Assembly: GCA_947074135.1 (NCBI GenBank)
Contig: CAMTOL010000100.1
Span: 1-7,503, forward strand
Length of the DNA stretch: 7,503 nucleotides
Reading direction: 5' to 3'
From: an uncultured Rikenellaceae bacterium
Lineage (GTDB): Bacteria; Bacteroidota; Bacteroidia; Bacteroidales; Rikenellaceae
Below are positions 1 through 7,503 of this stretch, in pieces; the stretch's first letter is position 1, and each line of letters begins with the position of its first letter. The translations under genes and the position numbers were made by a program. Under the pieces are notes generated by a model. It saw nothing but the letters and a program-made list of their open reading frames with translations, ran no database searches and was not told the origin of the DNA.

Positions 1-38
1 TTTGGTGTTGTGTGTTACAATGCACTTCAGGTACGGAC

Positions 39-1298
<1,260 letters not shown>

Positions 1299-2246
1299 CT
1301 ATTTGTTGCGATGTAGTAGGTAGTCGCTATACTCTTTAAGTGGAGCAACTTGTTTGTCGTTCAAGCTGTCGAGATGATCATCAGCAAGTTCGAAATATTT
1401 GTTTATCTCTTTTTGTGTAATTGAGGCGATATCTAGCTCGTTGTACACAGCTATAACCTCATCAAAATTGCGACTCAAGGTCAATATTTTTTTTTGCTTT
1501 TCGTTTGCAAGTTTTAGAGCAGTGATACGCAAAAAAGTTTGTTTGCCTTCGGCAATGTCGCCTCCAATTTTTTTGCCAAAGGTGGCGCTATTGCCATAAG
1601 AGTCTAGAAAATCATCTTGAATCTGGAATGCAAGTCCAAGATTCTCTCCATATTTATAGAGTCTGTCGCATTTGTCGCTAGGTGCTCCAACCGCAACAGC
1701 CCCCATTTTTATAGCAGCCGCCATTAAAGAGGCTGTTTTGAGGCGAATCATTTTAATATAGTCTTCGAGTTCAACTTGTTCGCTCTCTTCGAACTCCATA
1801 TCATACTGTTGACCCTCGCAAACCTCAATTGCAGCTCTGTTGAAGATAGGAAATAGCTCTGCAAATTTAGGAGAGTGCGACAAAACCTCGTAAGATAGTA
1901 TCATCATAGCATCGCCAGAGAGAATGGCTGGGTTTTGCCCCCATTTTTTATGTACTGTATCTCTTCCTCGTCGTGTCGGTGCAGAGTCCATAATGTCGTC
2001 GTGTAGTAGAGTAAAATTATGGAAAATTTCGACAGCAATAGCTGCATCGATAGAGTTGTGAATAACCTTTTTAGAATCTTGTTCGAAAACCGAGGCTGAT
2101 AAAAGCGACAACAACGGACGCATACGTTTGCCTCCATCGCTGAGCGTGTAATCAATAGGAGCGTAAAGTCCTATTGGCGAACTAGGATACTCATATTCAG
2201 AGAATCTTTGCTCGACTATTTGAGAGTAGAATTCAATTTGCTTCAT
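1299..2246 (-). CDS. Polyprenyl diphosphate synthase (short-chain, FPP/GGPP type)
   Basis: This trans-isoprenyl diphosphate synthase joins isopentenyl diphosphate to allylic primers, making C15-C20 precursors for undecaprenyl lipid carriers, quinones and similar products. The 315 residues show the full family set: GGKR (38-41), first Asp-rich motif DDIMD (83-87) followed by the TRRG arginines (91-94), GQ (145-146), KTA (170-172), second Asp-rich motif DDFLD (211-215) and GGDIAEGKQT (228-237). Phe78 lies five residues before the first Asp motif, and that motif lacks the two-residue insertion of typical bacterial FPP synthases. By the known chain-length rules this resembles type I GGPP synthases, so the product could be GGPP rather than FPP; that is inference. 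Related genes are often named ispA or crtE. ATG start at 2246, no Shine-Dalgarno sequence. It is first in a probable operon with thiC. A run of nine A's in the coding strand (1487-1495) is a possible slippage spot. Confidence 0.92.
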   Translation of the reverse strand: MKQIEFYSQIVEQRFSEYEYPSSPIGLYAPIDYTLSDGGKRMRPLLSLLSASVFEQDSKKVIHNSIDAAIAVEIFHNFTLLHDDIMDSAPTRRGRDTVHKKWGQNPAILSGDAMMILSYEVLSHSPKFAELFPIFNRAAIEVCEGQQYDMEFEESEQVELEDYIKMIRLKTASLMAAAIKMGAVAVGAPSDKCDRLYKYGENLGLAFQIQDDFLDSYGNSATFGKKIGGDIAEGKQTFLRITALKLANEKQKKILTLSRNFDEVIAVYNELDIASITQKEINKYFELADDHLDSLNDKQVAPLKEYSDYLLHRNK

Positions 2247-2292
2247 AATCTAGCACGAAGTTACAAAAAAGTTGCAATTAGTTATCTAATAT

Positions 2293-2323
2293 TTTGGAAA
2301 TAAAGAAAAATATAGTAAATTTG
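2293..2323 (+). promoter_or_regulatory. Bacteroidota-type promoter of the ROK kinase gene
   Basis: TTTG at 2293-2296, a 19-base spacer, then TAAATTTG at 2316-2323. This fits the Bacteroidota primary sigma consensus TTTG-N19-21-TAnnTTTG exactly. Transcription would begin near 2330, leaving a leader of about 20 bases before the ATG at 2352. The same 105-base gap must also hold the promoter of the divergent polyprenyl synthase gene; no good -33/-7 pair was found for it, only a weak TATATTTT on the minus strand. Confidence 0.72.
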
Positions 2324-2351
2324 TTTAAAATTAAATCTTAACTATTTAAAT

Positions 2352-3314
2352 ATGAAACAGCTTGTAGTAGGCGTAGATATCGGAGGTACAAACTCGGTCT
2401 ATGGACTCGTTGACCGCGAGGGTAATATGTATGGAGAGGGAGTTATCCCGACAAAAAAATATCCCGACTTTGACCAATATCTCGAAGAATTGTATATGGG
2501 TATTCAAAACTTATTGAAACAAGTGGATTTTGAATATGAATTTATGGGTGTTGGTATTGGTGCGCCTAATGGTAACTATTACAACGGTACTATTGAGTAT
2601 GCAGCAAACCTGGCGTGGAGTGGAATTGTCCCATTTGTCGATAAGTTTAAACGTTACTATGCTAATGTACCTATCATTATTACTAACGATGCTAATGCAG
2701 CAGCTATCGGTGAGATGGTTTATGGTGCAGCTCGTGGTATGAAAGATTTTATTGTGGTAACTCTAGGTACAGGTCTTGGTAGCGGTTTTGTTGCCAATGG
2801 TCAGTTGATTTATGGTCACGATAGTTTTGCGGGCGAGCTAGGTCACGTTGTTATCGAAGGTGGCGAACGCCAGTGCGGTTGCGGTCGTAAGGGTTGTTTG
2901 GAAACTTATGTTTCGGCAACAGGTATTAAACGTACTGCATTTAAGCTTCTTGCCGATCACCTAGAAGATAGCGAGTTCCGTAACATTGCTTTCAATGATT
3001 TAACTGCTGAGATGATTACCAAAGCTGCTCTTAATGGCGACCCACTTGCTATTGAGGCTTATGAGTACACAGGTAATATATTGGGTAAAGCTCTTGCTGA
3101 TGCGGTTACTATAACCTCGCCTGAGGCTATTATCCTATTTGGTGGATTGGCTAAGGCTGGTAAATATATTTTTGAGCCTACTAAACGTTCGATGGAGAAT
3201 AATATCCTTCGTAACTTCCAAAATAAGATTAAAATTTTACCATCTGGTATCGATGGTAAGAATGCAGCTGTGTTAGGTGCTTCTGCACTGGTTTGGCAAC
3301 AGTTGGAGAAGTAG
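2352..3314 (+). CDS. ROK-family sugar kinase, probable glucokinase/hexokinase
   Basis: ROK kinases phosphorylate glucose or related hexoses with ATP in the cytosol, feeding glycolysis or amino-sugar use. The 320 residues show the ATP phosphate-binding DIGGT (9-13), the catalytic aspartate in TNDANAAA (Asp113), the second phosphate loop GTGLGSG (139-145), the sugar-contacting GELGH (161-165, Glu162 and His165), and the zinc site CGCGRKGCLE (175-184, cysteines 175, 177 and 182, with His165 the likely fourth ligand). There is no N-terminal helix-turn-helix, so this is a kinase and not a ROK repressor. B. fragilis RokA, a broad-specificity hexokinase, is a sensible comparison, but the substrate (glucose, mannose, GlcNAc) cannot be read from the motifs. 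The gene is a single-gene unit: its own consensus promoter ahead and a strong terminator behind. Frequent GGT, GCT and CGT codons fit good expression. ATG start, no Shine-Dalgarno sequence. Confidence 0.93.
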   Translation: MKQLVVGVDIGGTNSVYGLVDREGNMYGEGVIPTKKYPDFDQYLEELYMGIQNLLKQVDFEYEFMGVGIGAPNGNYYNGTIEYAANLAWSGIVPFVDKFKRYYANVPIIITNDANAAAIGEMVYGAARGMKDFIVVTLGTGLGSGFVANGQLIYGHDSFAGELGHVVIEGGERQCGCGRKGCLETYVSATGIKRTAFKLLADHLEDSEFRNIAFNDLTAEMITKAALNGDPLAIEAYEYTGNILGKALADAVTITSPEAIILFGGLAKAGKYIFEPTKRSMENNILRNFQNKIKILPSGIDGKNAAVLGASALVWQQLEK

Positions 3315-3338
3315 GAAAACAATAATTATGGTATATTG

Positions 3339-3376
3339 AGAGCAGAGTTACTTTGAGTAGTTCTGCTCTTTTTTTT
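3339..3376 (+). terminator. Rho-independent terminator after the ROK kinase gene
   Basis: Arms AGAGCAGA (3339-3346) and TCTGCTCT (3362-3369) pair perfectly. Pairing continues inward through two G-T pairs to a three-base loop (3353-3355), about 14 pairs in all. Eight T's (3369-3376) follow at once. The hairpin begins 25 bases after the kinase stop and separates it from the downstream lipoprotein-dnaX pair. The left side has no matching A-rich tract, so it works on the plus strand only. Confidence 0.92.
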
Positions 3377-3448
3377 ATTATAATTTGAATTGTATTTAAT
3401 TTCTATTTAACAATGTTGATTAGACACTTAAATTCAAAAAAAAATGAT

Positions 3449-3507
3449 TACTTTTGGGAGTTAAAATTAGTATTCATTGCTCATTTATGCTTTGTTTGTT
3501 ACGTTTA
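3449..3507 (+). promoter_or_regulatory. Possible promoter(s) of the C11 peptidase-dnaX unit
   Basis: Two weak candidates lie in the 155-base gap after the terminator. TACTTTTG at 3449-3456 is a perfect -7 box, but no TTTG sits 19-21 bases ahead of it. TACGTTTA at 3500-3507 matches seven of eight -7 positions, with ATTG at 3476-3479, a 20-base spacer. Because a strong terminator lies upstream, some promoter is needed here; which one is used is not clear. Confidence 0.35.
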
Positions 3508-3537
3508 TAAACTGGATTTAGATATATTATTGTGAAA

Positions 3538-4722
3538 ATGAAACTTAGACCAAAATTCAATTCTATTGTTGTCTTAATTACTGCTTTGGTTTTATTGGGT
3601 TGTAAGAGAGAGTCGCATCCAGCTCCTGAACCTGAACCAGACCCTGTTATACTCTCTAGGCAAACTATGATTTTTTATGGTCAGGGTGTAAATAGTTTAT
3701 ATAGAGATATTTGGAACGAGGTCTATCAAATGTCATCGATTATTAGACCGTGTGATGGCAATAATATACTGGTTTTTATGGATACCAAAACTCCAACCTC
3801 AATAGCTTCGAATTATGAACCTCAAAACCAGCTCTTTTTGCTTAATGGAGCAGGCGATATGCTGCCTGTTGATGGTTTTGAAGAGGCATTTAAAGATAAA
3901 GATCCTTCGTTGACTAAGACTTTGGGCGAGATTATGACCTTTTGTGTTGAGAGGTATCCAGCAGAGCAATATGGACTTGTTATGTCGTCGCACGGAAGTG
4001 GTTGGGCTCCGGACACAAAGACAATAGGCGAGAATGCTTATACAAAGAGTGAGATGGAGATTATTGATTTGGCAAACGATATTCCGGTGCGATTGGAGTA
4101 TCTGTTTTTCGATGCTTGCTATATGAACAATATTGAGGTTGTCTATGAGTTGAAAGATAAAGTAAACTATGTTATAGGTTCGGTTCATACGACTTCGGGC
4201 GAAGGTTGGCAGATGGATCAATATGTTCCCTATTTGCTGAGTGGTTCGTATGGTGCGCTTTGTCGCAAAATAATTGAGTCTTATAAGGCATTTTATGGTT
4301 TGGACAGAACATTCACTTATGCCGCAATTAATACTAAGGAGATTGAGGGCTTTGCGAAGCGAATCAAAGCGTTGTTTGCAGAGAAAGAGTGTCGCATTGA
4401 GAAGTATGATCCTGAATCATTTAATGAGTATTGTTACAGCACTACATACTATATCGATACAAAACAGTTTATTGAGACATATTTCGGTGAGGTTGATATA
4501 GATGTTAAGATTGACGACTTAGTTGTTGGCAAGAGTAGTATCTTTACGGCAGACTCATTGGGGAATAAGTCAAGAGGGTACTCTGGAAGCTCGTTATGGC
4601 TACCCAATACAAAAAACTCCAATTTTGAAAAAATGCTTAATGAATATAAAAAGTATAAATGGTATCAAGATAGTGGCGCAGATATATATCTGGAAAAGCT
4701 ACTAAAATTACCACGTCAATAA
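3538..4722 (+). CDS. Clostripain-like (peptidase C11) lipoprotein
   Basis: Family C11 cysteine proteases cleave after Arg or Lys and are common in gut Bacteroidales. From the ATG at 3538 the product has 394 residues; an in-frame GTG at 3532 would add only two, and the ATG gives a better signal peptide. The N-terminus has basic residues, a hydrophobic stretch (about 9-19) and lipobox LLGC with Cys22, so it should be a lipidated envelope protein. A PEPEPDP linker follows. The residues after Cys22 (KRESH) are not the acidic export signal known for Bacteroidetes surface lipoproteins, so inner versus outer face is open. The catalytic pair is His152 in SSHGSGW and Cys194 in FFDACYMNN; downstream GEGW (about 222-225) is also usual for the family. 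No pro-peptide cleavage site is obvious. Substrate unknown. The stop lies 19 bases before dnaX, so they may be co-transcribed. Confidence 0.85.
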   Translation: MKLRPKFNSIVVLITALVLLGCKRESHPAPEPEPDPVILSRQTMIFYGQGVNSLYRDIWNEVYQMSSIIRPCDGNNILVFMDTKTPTSIASNYEPQNQLFLLNGAGDMLPVDGFEEAFKDKDPSLTKTLGEIMTFCVERYPAEQYGLVMSSHGSGWAPDTKTIGENAYTKSEMEIIDLANDIPVRLEYLFFDACYMNNIEVVYELKDKVNYVIGSVHTTSGEGWQMDQYVPYLLSGSYGALCRKIIESYKAFYGLDRTFTYAAINTKEIEGFAKRIKALFAEKECRIEKYDPESFNEYCYSTTYYIDTKQFIETYFGEVDIDVKIDDLVVGKSSIFTADSLGNKSRGYSGSSLWLPNTKNSNFEKMLNEYKKYKWYQDSGADIYLEKLLKLPRQ

Positions 4723-4741
4723 TCTTTAATAGTAACTCCTG

Positions 4742-6550
4742 ATGCAAGAAGTAAGCGAATATATAGTATCGGCGCGAAAATATAGACCACAAACATTCCG
4801 TTCGGTGGTGGGGCAGCGTCATATTACCGAAACACTTAGAAATGCGATTGCCAATAATCAGATGGCTCACGCCTATCTTTTTACAGGTCCTCGTGGGGTT
4901 GGTAAGACTACCTGCGCTCGTATATTTGCTCGTTCGATTAACTGTTTGAATCCTTCGTCCGAGCACGAGGCTTGTGGAGTTTGTGAATCGTGCGTTGCTT
5001 TTGCTAAGGATAGGAGTTTTAATATTCACGAGATGGACGCAGCGAGTAACAACTCGGTTGATGATATCCGTATGCTCAATGATAAGGTTCGTGTTGCGCC
5101 CCAGATTGGCAAGTATAGCGTTTATATTATCGACGAGGTGCATATGTTGTCGGCAGCAGCGTTCAATGCTTTTTTGAAGACTCTTGAAGAGCCACCTGCT
5201 CACGCAATTTTTGTGCTTGCAACAACCGAGAAACATAAGATTTTGCCAACAATTCTTTCACGTTGTCAGATTTATGATTTCAAGCGAATTAGGGTTGAAG
5301 ATATAGTCGATTATTTGCGTTATATTGCAGGTCAGGAGGGTGTTACGTCGGACGACGAGTCGCTCTATATTATAGCTCAAAAGGCGGATGGGGGTATGCG
5401 TGATGCACTTTCGACATTCGATAGGGTAGTGTCGTTCTGCGGTTCTACGCTTCGTTTTGAGGAGGTTTCGGAGTGTGTCGGCGCATTGGATTATAATACC
5501 TATTTTATGGCAGTTGAGATGGCTCAAAGCGGCAATTATAGTGATCTTCTGATGCTTTATGATTCGATTTTGACAAAAGGTTTAGATGGGCAACATTTTT
5601 TGAGTGGTTTTGCCGAGCATTTGCGCAATTTGTTGGTTGCGAAGAGTCCACAGACGTTACCTTTGTTAGAGCTTAGTGGTTCTTTGGCGCAGCGTTATGG
5701 TTCGCAAGCGGCGATGCTCGATATAGCTTTTTTGTTTAGTGCCGTCAATCTGCTTTCGACAGCCGATGCGACATATCGAACAGCCACTTCACGTCGTCTT
5801 CACGTCGAATTGACATTGATGAAACTCTCTGGGCTTGCACCTGTAAATGCAGCCCCAGCGATTAACCGTAGTGTGCTACCTAAGGTAGATGGTGGAGTAG
5901 TGGCTCAACAGCCAACTCCGCAGGCGCAACCGCAGCAAGTTGTTCAATCACAGCATGCTCCTGCTCCTGCTCCAGTGTCAGTTCAATCTTCAGCTCCTAG
6001 TGTGCAGCAAGTAGTCCAACAGCCAGTTGTCACTCCGCAGCCACAATCATCAGTTCAACAACCGCAATCTCCACAACCGGCAGTGCAACATCCTATTGGA
6101 GGAAGTTCGATGTTTGGTCTTTCAATTAATGCACCTTCGCATCAGAGCGAGGACGAAAAAAAAAATGACCAACCTCTAGCTAATACTTCAGCTTTTTCGT
6201 TGGAGGAGGGTTGTAGTCTTCTTAAAAGTCGTTTTGGTGAGTTAGTTTCGTTGTGGGAGCAGAAGGGTAAGCCTCGCACTGCAATGGCTCTTGCAACGGC
6301 CATAATCGAGCTGCAACGAATTGTAGTTTTTGTGCCCAACGATATAATGGAGTCAGAGATTATTAACTCTAAAATCGATCTTGAGTCAGATATGCAGAAG
6401 TTATTTAACTATAGACTTCCCATTGAAGTAGTTGTTAAGGAGGAGAATATTGTTGAGCGCCCAATAACAATAGGACAAAGGATAGAGCATCTAGCAGAGA
6501 AAAACCCTAATTTATTAAAACTTCGCGAAGCACTTGATTTAACTGTTTAG
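4742..6550 (+). CDS. dnaX: DNA polymerase III subunit gamma/tau (DnaX)
   Basis: DnaX is the ATPase of the clamp loader that places the sliding clamp on DNA; the full-length tau form also holds the polymerase. The 602 residues show Walker A GPRGVGKT (49-56), a zinc module of Cys68, 78, 81 and 84, Walker B IIDEVHML (129-136), sensor 1 ATTEKHK (160-166), SRC arginine-finger region (173-175) and sensor 2 GGMRDAL (217-223). The AAA+ and collar domains run to about 365. A linker rich in Pro, Gln, Val and Ala follows (about 385-452), then a C-terminal domain (about 485-602) expected to bind the polymerase alpha subunit. Codons 472-475 contain ten A's with a -1 frame TGA directly behind, so a 475-residue gamma form is possible (see the site entry). 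ATG start, no Shine-Dalgarno sequence, 19 bases after the C11 gene; an upstream start is blocked by nothing but poor homology. Confidence 0.97.
   Translation: MQEVSEYIVSARKYRPQTFRSVVGQRHITETLRNAIANNQMAHAYLFTGPRGVGKTTCARIFARSINCLNPSSEHEACGVCESCVAFAKDRSFNIHEMDAASNNSVDDIRMLNDKVRVAPQIGKYSVYIIDEVHMLSAAAFNAFLKTLEEPPAHAIFVLATTEKHKILPTILSRCQIYDFKRIRVEDIVDYLRYIAGQEGVTSDDESLYIIAQKADGGMRDALSTFDRVVSFCGSTLRFEEVSECVGALDYNTYFMAVEMAQSGNYSDLLMLYDSILTKGLDGQHFLSGFAEHLRNLLVAKSPQTLPLLELSGSLAQRYGSQAAMLDIAFLFSAVNLLSTADATYRTATSRRLHVELTLMKLSGLAPVNAAPAINRSVLPKVDGGVVAQQPTPQAQPQQVVQSQHAPAPAPVSVQSSAPSVQQVVQQPVVTPQPQSSVQQPQSPQPAVQHPIGGSSMFGLSINAPSHQSEDEKKNDQPLANTSAFSLEEGCSLLKSRFGELVSLWEQKGKPRTAMALATAIIELQRIVVFVPNDIMESEIINSKIDLESDMQKLFNYRLPIEVVVKEENIVERPITIGQRIEHLAEKNPNLLKLREALDLTV
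6156..6168 (+). promoter_or_regulatory. Candidate A10 slippage/frameshift site in dnaX
   Basis: Ten consecutive A's (6156-6165) are read as GAA AAA AAA AAT (codons 472-475). In the -1 frame the next codon is TGA (6166-6168). A -1 ribosomal shift, or addition of one A by RNA polymerase, would end the protein after about 475 residues, right behind the linker and before the C-terminal domain. The +1 frame also stops soon, at TAG 6177-6179. A purine stretch GAGGA (6149-6153) precedes the run, and CAACC (6170-6174) can pair with GGTTG (6209-6213). Thermus dnaX makes gamma by transcriptional slippage on A9, and E. coli by -1 frameshifting on an A-rich heptamer. Use of this site is inferred, not shown. 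Confidence 0.55.
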
Positions 6551-6580
6551 AGTTTTGTGTGGAGTTGGATTTTAGTTTAG

Positions 6581-7024
6581 CTAACTGTTTATTTGCTCAT
6601 TGTTAACAGTGATTGAATATTTAATTGGAGCGATTTTGCGTAGCATAGCAGCGACACCACAGTATCGTTGTTGGCTTAGTTCAGCGATTTTGAACAGTTT
6701 TTGTTTGATTTCGTCATCAATGTTTTGGGTTTTGAAGTGATAGAATACTCTGAATTCCGAGAATACTTGAGGGGTTTCAGTTGTTAGGTCGCCTTCGACA
6801 TCAATGTATAGCGTTTCAATATCTATTCTTTTCTTTTTGATTAGCGTTATCACGTCCATAGCAGTGCATCCGCCTAGTGAGGCTAGAATTAGTGATTTTG
6901 GTCCCACATTGTTTCCGTTGCCACCGTATTGGATAGGAGCTCCAAGTTTGATTTTTTCGTTTTTACCTTCAAATGAGGCTTCGAACTCCATATTGTCGAG
7001 ATATTTGATTGAAATTTTTTGCAT
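6581..7024 (-). CDS. OsmC-family protein
   Basis: OsmC/Ohr-type proteins are small cytosolic dimers; characterised members reduce organic hydroperoxides with a pair of cysteines. The 147 residues show the core GPKSLILASLGGCTAMDV with Cys53 at the start of the long central helix, the following KKKR basic stretch (63-66), and the second cysteine in QQRYCGV (Cys122). The 69-residue spacing is close to that of E. coli OsmC. The GGCTAMDV-KKKR pattern looks more like the YhfA branch than true Ohr, and the function of that branch is less settled, so hydroperoxide reductase activity is inference. The length is normal and both cysteines are present. The gene converges on dnaX: only 30 bases separate the two stops and no clear terminator lies there, so the transcripts may overlap. 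ATG start at 7024, no Shine-Dalgarno sequence. Confidence 0.88.
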   Translation of the reverse strand: MQKISIKYLDNMEFEASFEGKNEKIKLGAPIQYGGNGNNVGPKSLILASLGGCTAMDVITLIKKKRIDIETLYIDVEGDLTTETPQVFSEFRVFYHFKTQNIDDEIKQKLFKIAELSQQRYCGVAAMLRKIAPIKYSITVNNEQINS

Positions 7025-7072
7025 AGTGTTCTTTTTGTTATATCAATACGTGATTCTTAGCAAAAGTGATAC

Positions 7073-7080
7073 CAAATTTA
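7073..7080 (-). promoter_or_regulatory. Possible -7 box of the OsmC-family gene
   Basis: Read on the minus strand this is TAAATTTG, a perfect Bacteroidota -7 element and identical to the one before the ROK kinase. No TTTG is found 19-21 bases further upstream, so the -33 half is missing or degenerate. Transcription would start near 7066 and give a leader of about 40 bases. Confidence 0.4.
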
Positions 7081-7215
7081 TAGAGTTTGTTTTGTAGTGG
7101 ATTTTATTTCGAATAGTTGAAAAAAATATTATATTTTTTATTGGCTCATTATAAGAGAGTAAGGTTATTTTTATTTGGGTAGGTTAGTTTTTTTTAAGAT
7201 TTTTGTTCGAAAAAT

Positions 7216-7246
7216 TTTGTAGAATTAAAAAAAGCTCTTATATTTG
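7216..7246 (+). promoter_or_regulatory. Bacteroidota-type promoter of the tRNA cluster
   Basis: TTTG at 7216-7219, a 19-base spacer, then TATATTTG at 7239-7246: a full match to TTTG-N19-21-TAnnTTTG. Transcription would begin near 7253, about 70 bases before tRNA-Gly. GCTCTTA (7234-7240), which overlaps the -7 box, is repeated inverted as TAAGAGC at 7278-7284; whether this matters is unknown. Confidence 0.75.
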
Positions 7247-7325
7247 CATTCGCTTTGACACCGAAACGGTTACTTGTTAAGAGCAATCAAAGGAGTGGCG
7301 TTAGGTACTAAGCAATATAATTTTT

Positions 7326-7398
7326 GCGGAAATAGCTCAGTTGGTAGAGCACAACCTTGCCAAGGTTGGGGTCGCGAGTTCGAGTCTCGTTTTCCGCT
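7326..7398 (+). tRNA. tRNA-Gly (anticodon GCC)
   Basis: A complete cloverleaf of 73 bases. The acceptor arms GCGGAAA (7326-7332) and TTTCCGC (7391-7397) pair fully. The D arm is GCTC/GAGC. The anticodon stem CAACC/GGTTG encloses loop TTGCCAA with anticodon GCC at 7359-7361, which reads GGC and GGT glycine codons. The T arm GCGAG/CTCGT carries TTCGAGT and has one G-T pair. The discriminator base is T at 7398. The following bases are CAT, so the terminal CCA is not encoded and must be added by the CCA-adding enzyme. A 44-base spacer separates it from the next tRNA. Confidence 0.97.
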
Positions 7399-7442
7399 CA
7401 TTTTCTTGAAGTCTGAGAGCACTTTCATTCGTGGAAGCCAAT

Positions 7443-7503
7443 GCCCAAGTGGCGGAATTGGTAGACGCGCACGTTTCAGGTGCGTGTGTCGAAAGGCGTG
7501 CAG
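7443..7503 (+). tRNA. tRNA-Leu (anticodon CAG), cut by the window end
   Basis: The first 61 bases of a long (class II) tRNA are visible: acceptor 5' arm GCCCAAG, D arm with GCGG...CGC around AATTGGTAGA, and anticodon stem CACGT/GCGTG around loop TTCAGGT with anticodon CAG at 7477-7479, which reads CTG leucine codons. The extended variable arm that marks leucine tRNAs starts after it. The T arm and 3' acceptor arm lie beyond the window. It very likely shares a transcript with tRNA-Gly. Confidence 0.93.

Larger units (their letters stand above)
7025..7325. other. AT-rich intergenic region between the OsmC-family gene and the tRNA cluster
   Basis: These 301 bases carry the likely OsmC-family promoter at the left end and the tRNA promoter at 7216-7246. 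The stretch 7081-7215 is very AT-rich with several T and A runs, and I see no gene, RNA or repeat in it. The bases 7253-7325 would be the 5' leader of the tRNA transcript; they contain a small hairpin, ACCG-AAA-CGGT (7260-7270). Confidence 0.6.

Noticed and set aside
3436..3444. Run of A's in the gap before the C11 gene
   Set aside because: It is non-coding, has no hairpin next to it, and fits the AT-rich make-up of the gap.
3532..3537. GTG at 3532 as the start of the C11 lipoprotein
   Set aside because: It adds only two residues; the ATG at 3538 is the commoner start codon and gives a standard lipoprotein signal peptide.
4637..5236. 199-residue open frame on the minus strand across the end of the C11 gene and the start of dnaX
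   Set aside because: It is fully antisense to two well-supported genes, has no recognisable domain, and is rich in Cys, His and Arg as expected of a reverse reading of dnaX.
5900..6100. Repetitive Pro/Gln/Val coding stretch as a possible tandem repeat or recombined segment
   Set aside because: The units are irregular at DNA level and a low-complexity linker is normal at this place in DnaX.
6541..6615. Possible bidirectional terminator between dnaX and the OsmC-family gene
   Set aside because: ACTGTT (6584-6589) and AACAGT (6605-6610) pair for only six bases around a 15-base loop with no T tract on either strand, and the stem lies inside the OsmC-family coding end. A nine-base direct repeat AACTGTTTA (6541, 6583) looks like chance.
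6804..7097. 97-residue plus-strand frame opposite the OsmC-family gene, hydrophobic in places
   Set aside because: It is antisense to the conserved Cys53 region; its hydrophobic look comes from the reverse reading of the Lys- and Glu-rich gene.

Overview
The window looks like chromosomal DNA from a Bacteroidota organism, most likely Bacteroidales, with moderately low GC. Three things point that way. Two sites match the Bacteroidota promoter pattern TTTG-N19-TAnnTTTG almost perfectly (before the sugar kinase and before the tRNA genes). None of the six protein genes has a convincing Shine-Dalgarno sequence. The gene families (C11 clostripain-like lipoprotein, ROK kinase, bacterial DnaX with a Pro/Gln linker) are typical of gut Bacteroidales. 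The species cannot be named from this sequence alone.

Left, minus strand (39-2246): a polyprenyl diphosphate synthase gene is followed 33 bases later by thiC, the HMP-phosphate synthase of thiamine synthesis, and the two probably share a transcript. No TPP riboswitch is visible ahead of either. The thiC frame stops at a TGA exactly where the second cysteine of its C-terminal iron-sulphur motif should be, so it may be broken, mis-sequenced or recoded.

Centre, plus strand (2293-6550): a consensus promoter drives a ROK-family sugar kinase that ends in a strong hairpin terminator. A clostripain-like (peptidase C11) lipoprotein follows, then dnaX 19 bases after it. dnaX encodes the tau subunit of the DNA polymerase III clamp loader. 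At the end of its Pro/Gln-rich linker lies a run of ten A's with a TGA stop directly behind it in the -1 frame, a layout that would give a short gamma form by slippage, as known from Thermus dnaX.

Right (6581-7503): an OsmC-family protein gene on the minus strand converges on dnaX. A 301-base AT-rich gap holds its likely promoter and a consensus promoter for a tRNA cluster: tRNA-Gly(GCC), then a tRNA-Leu(CAG) cut by the window end.

No mobile element, CRISPR array, phage gene or obvious defence system was seen. The genes are mostly housekeeping. The two observations most worth following are the dnaX slippage site and the truncated thiC cluster motif.
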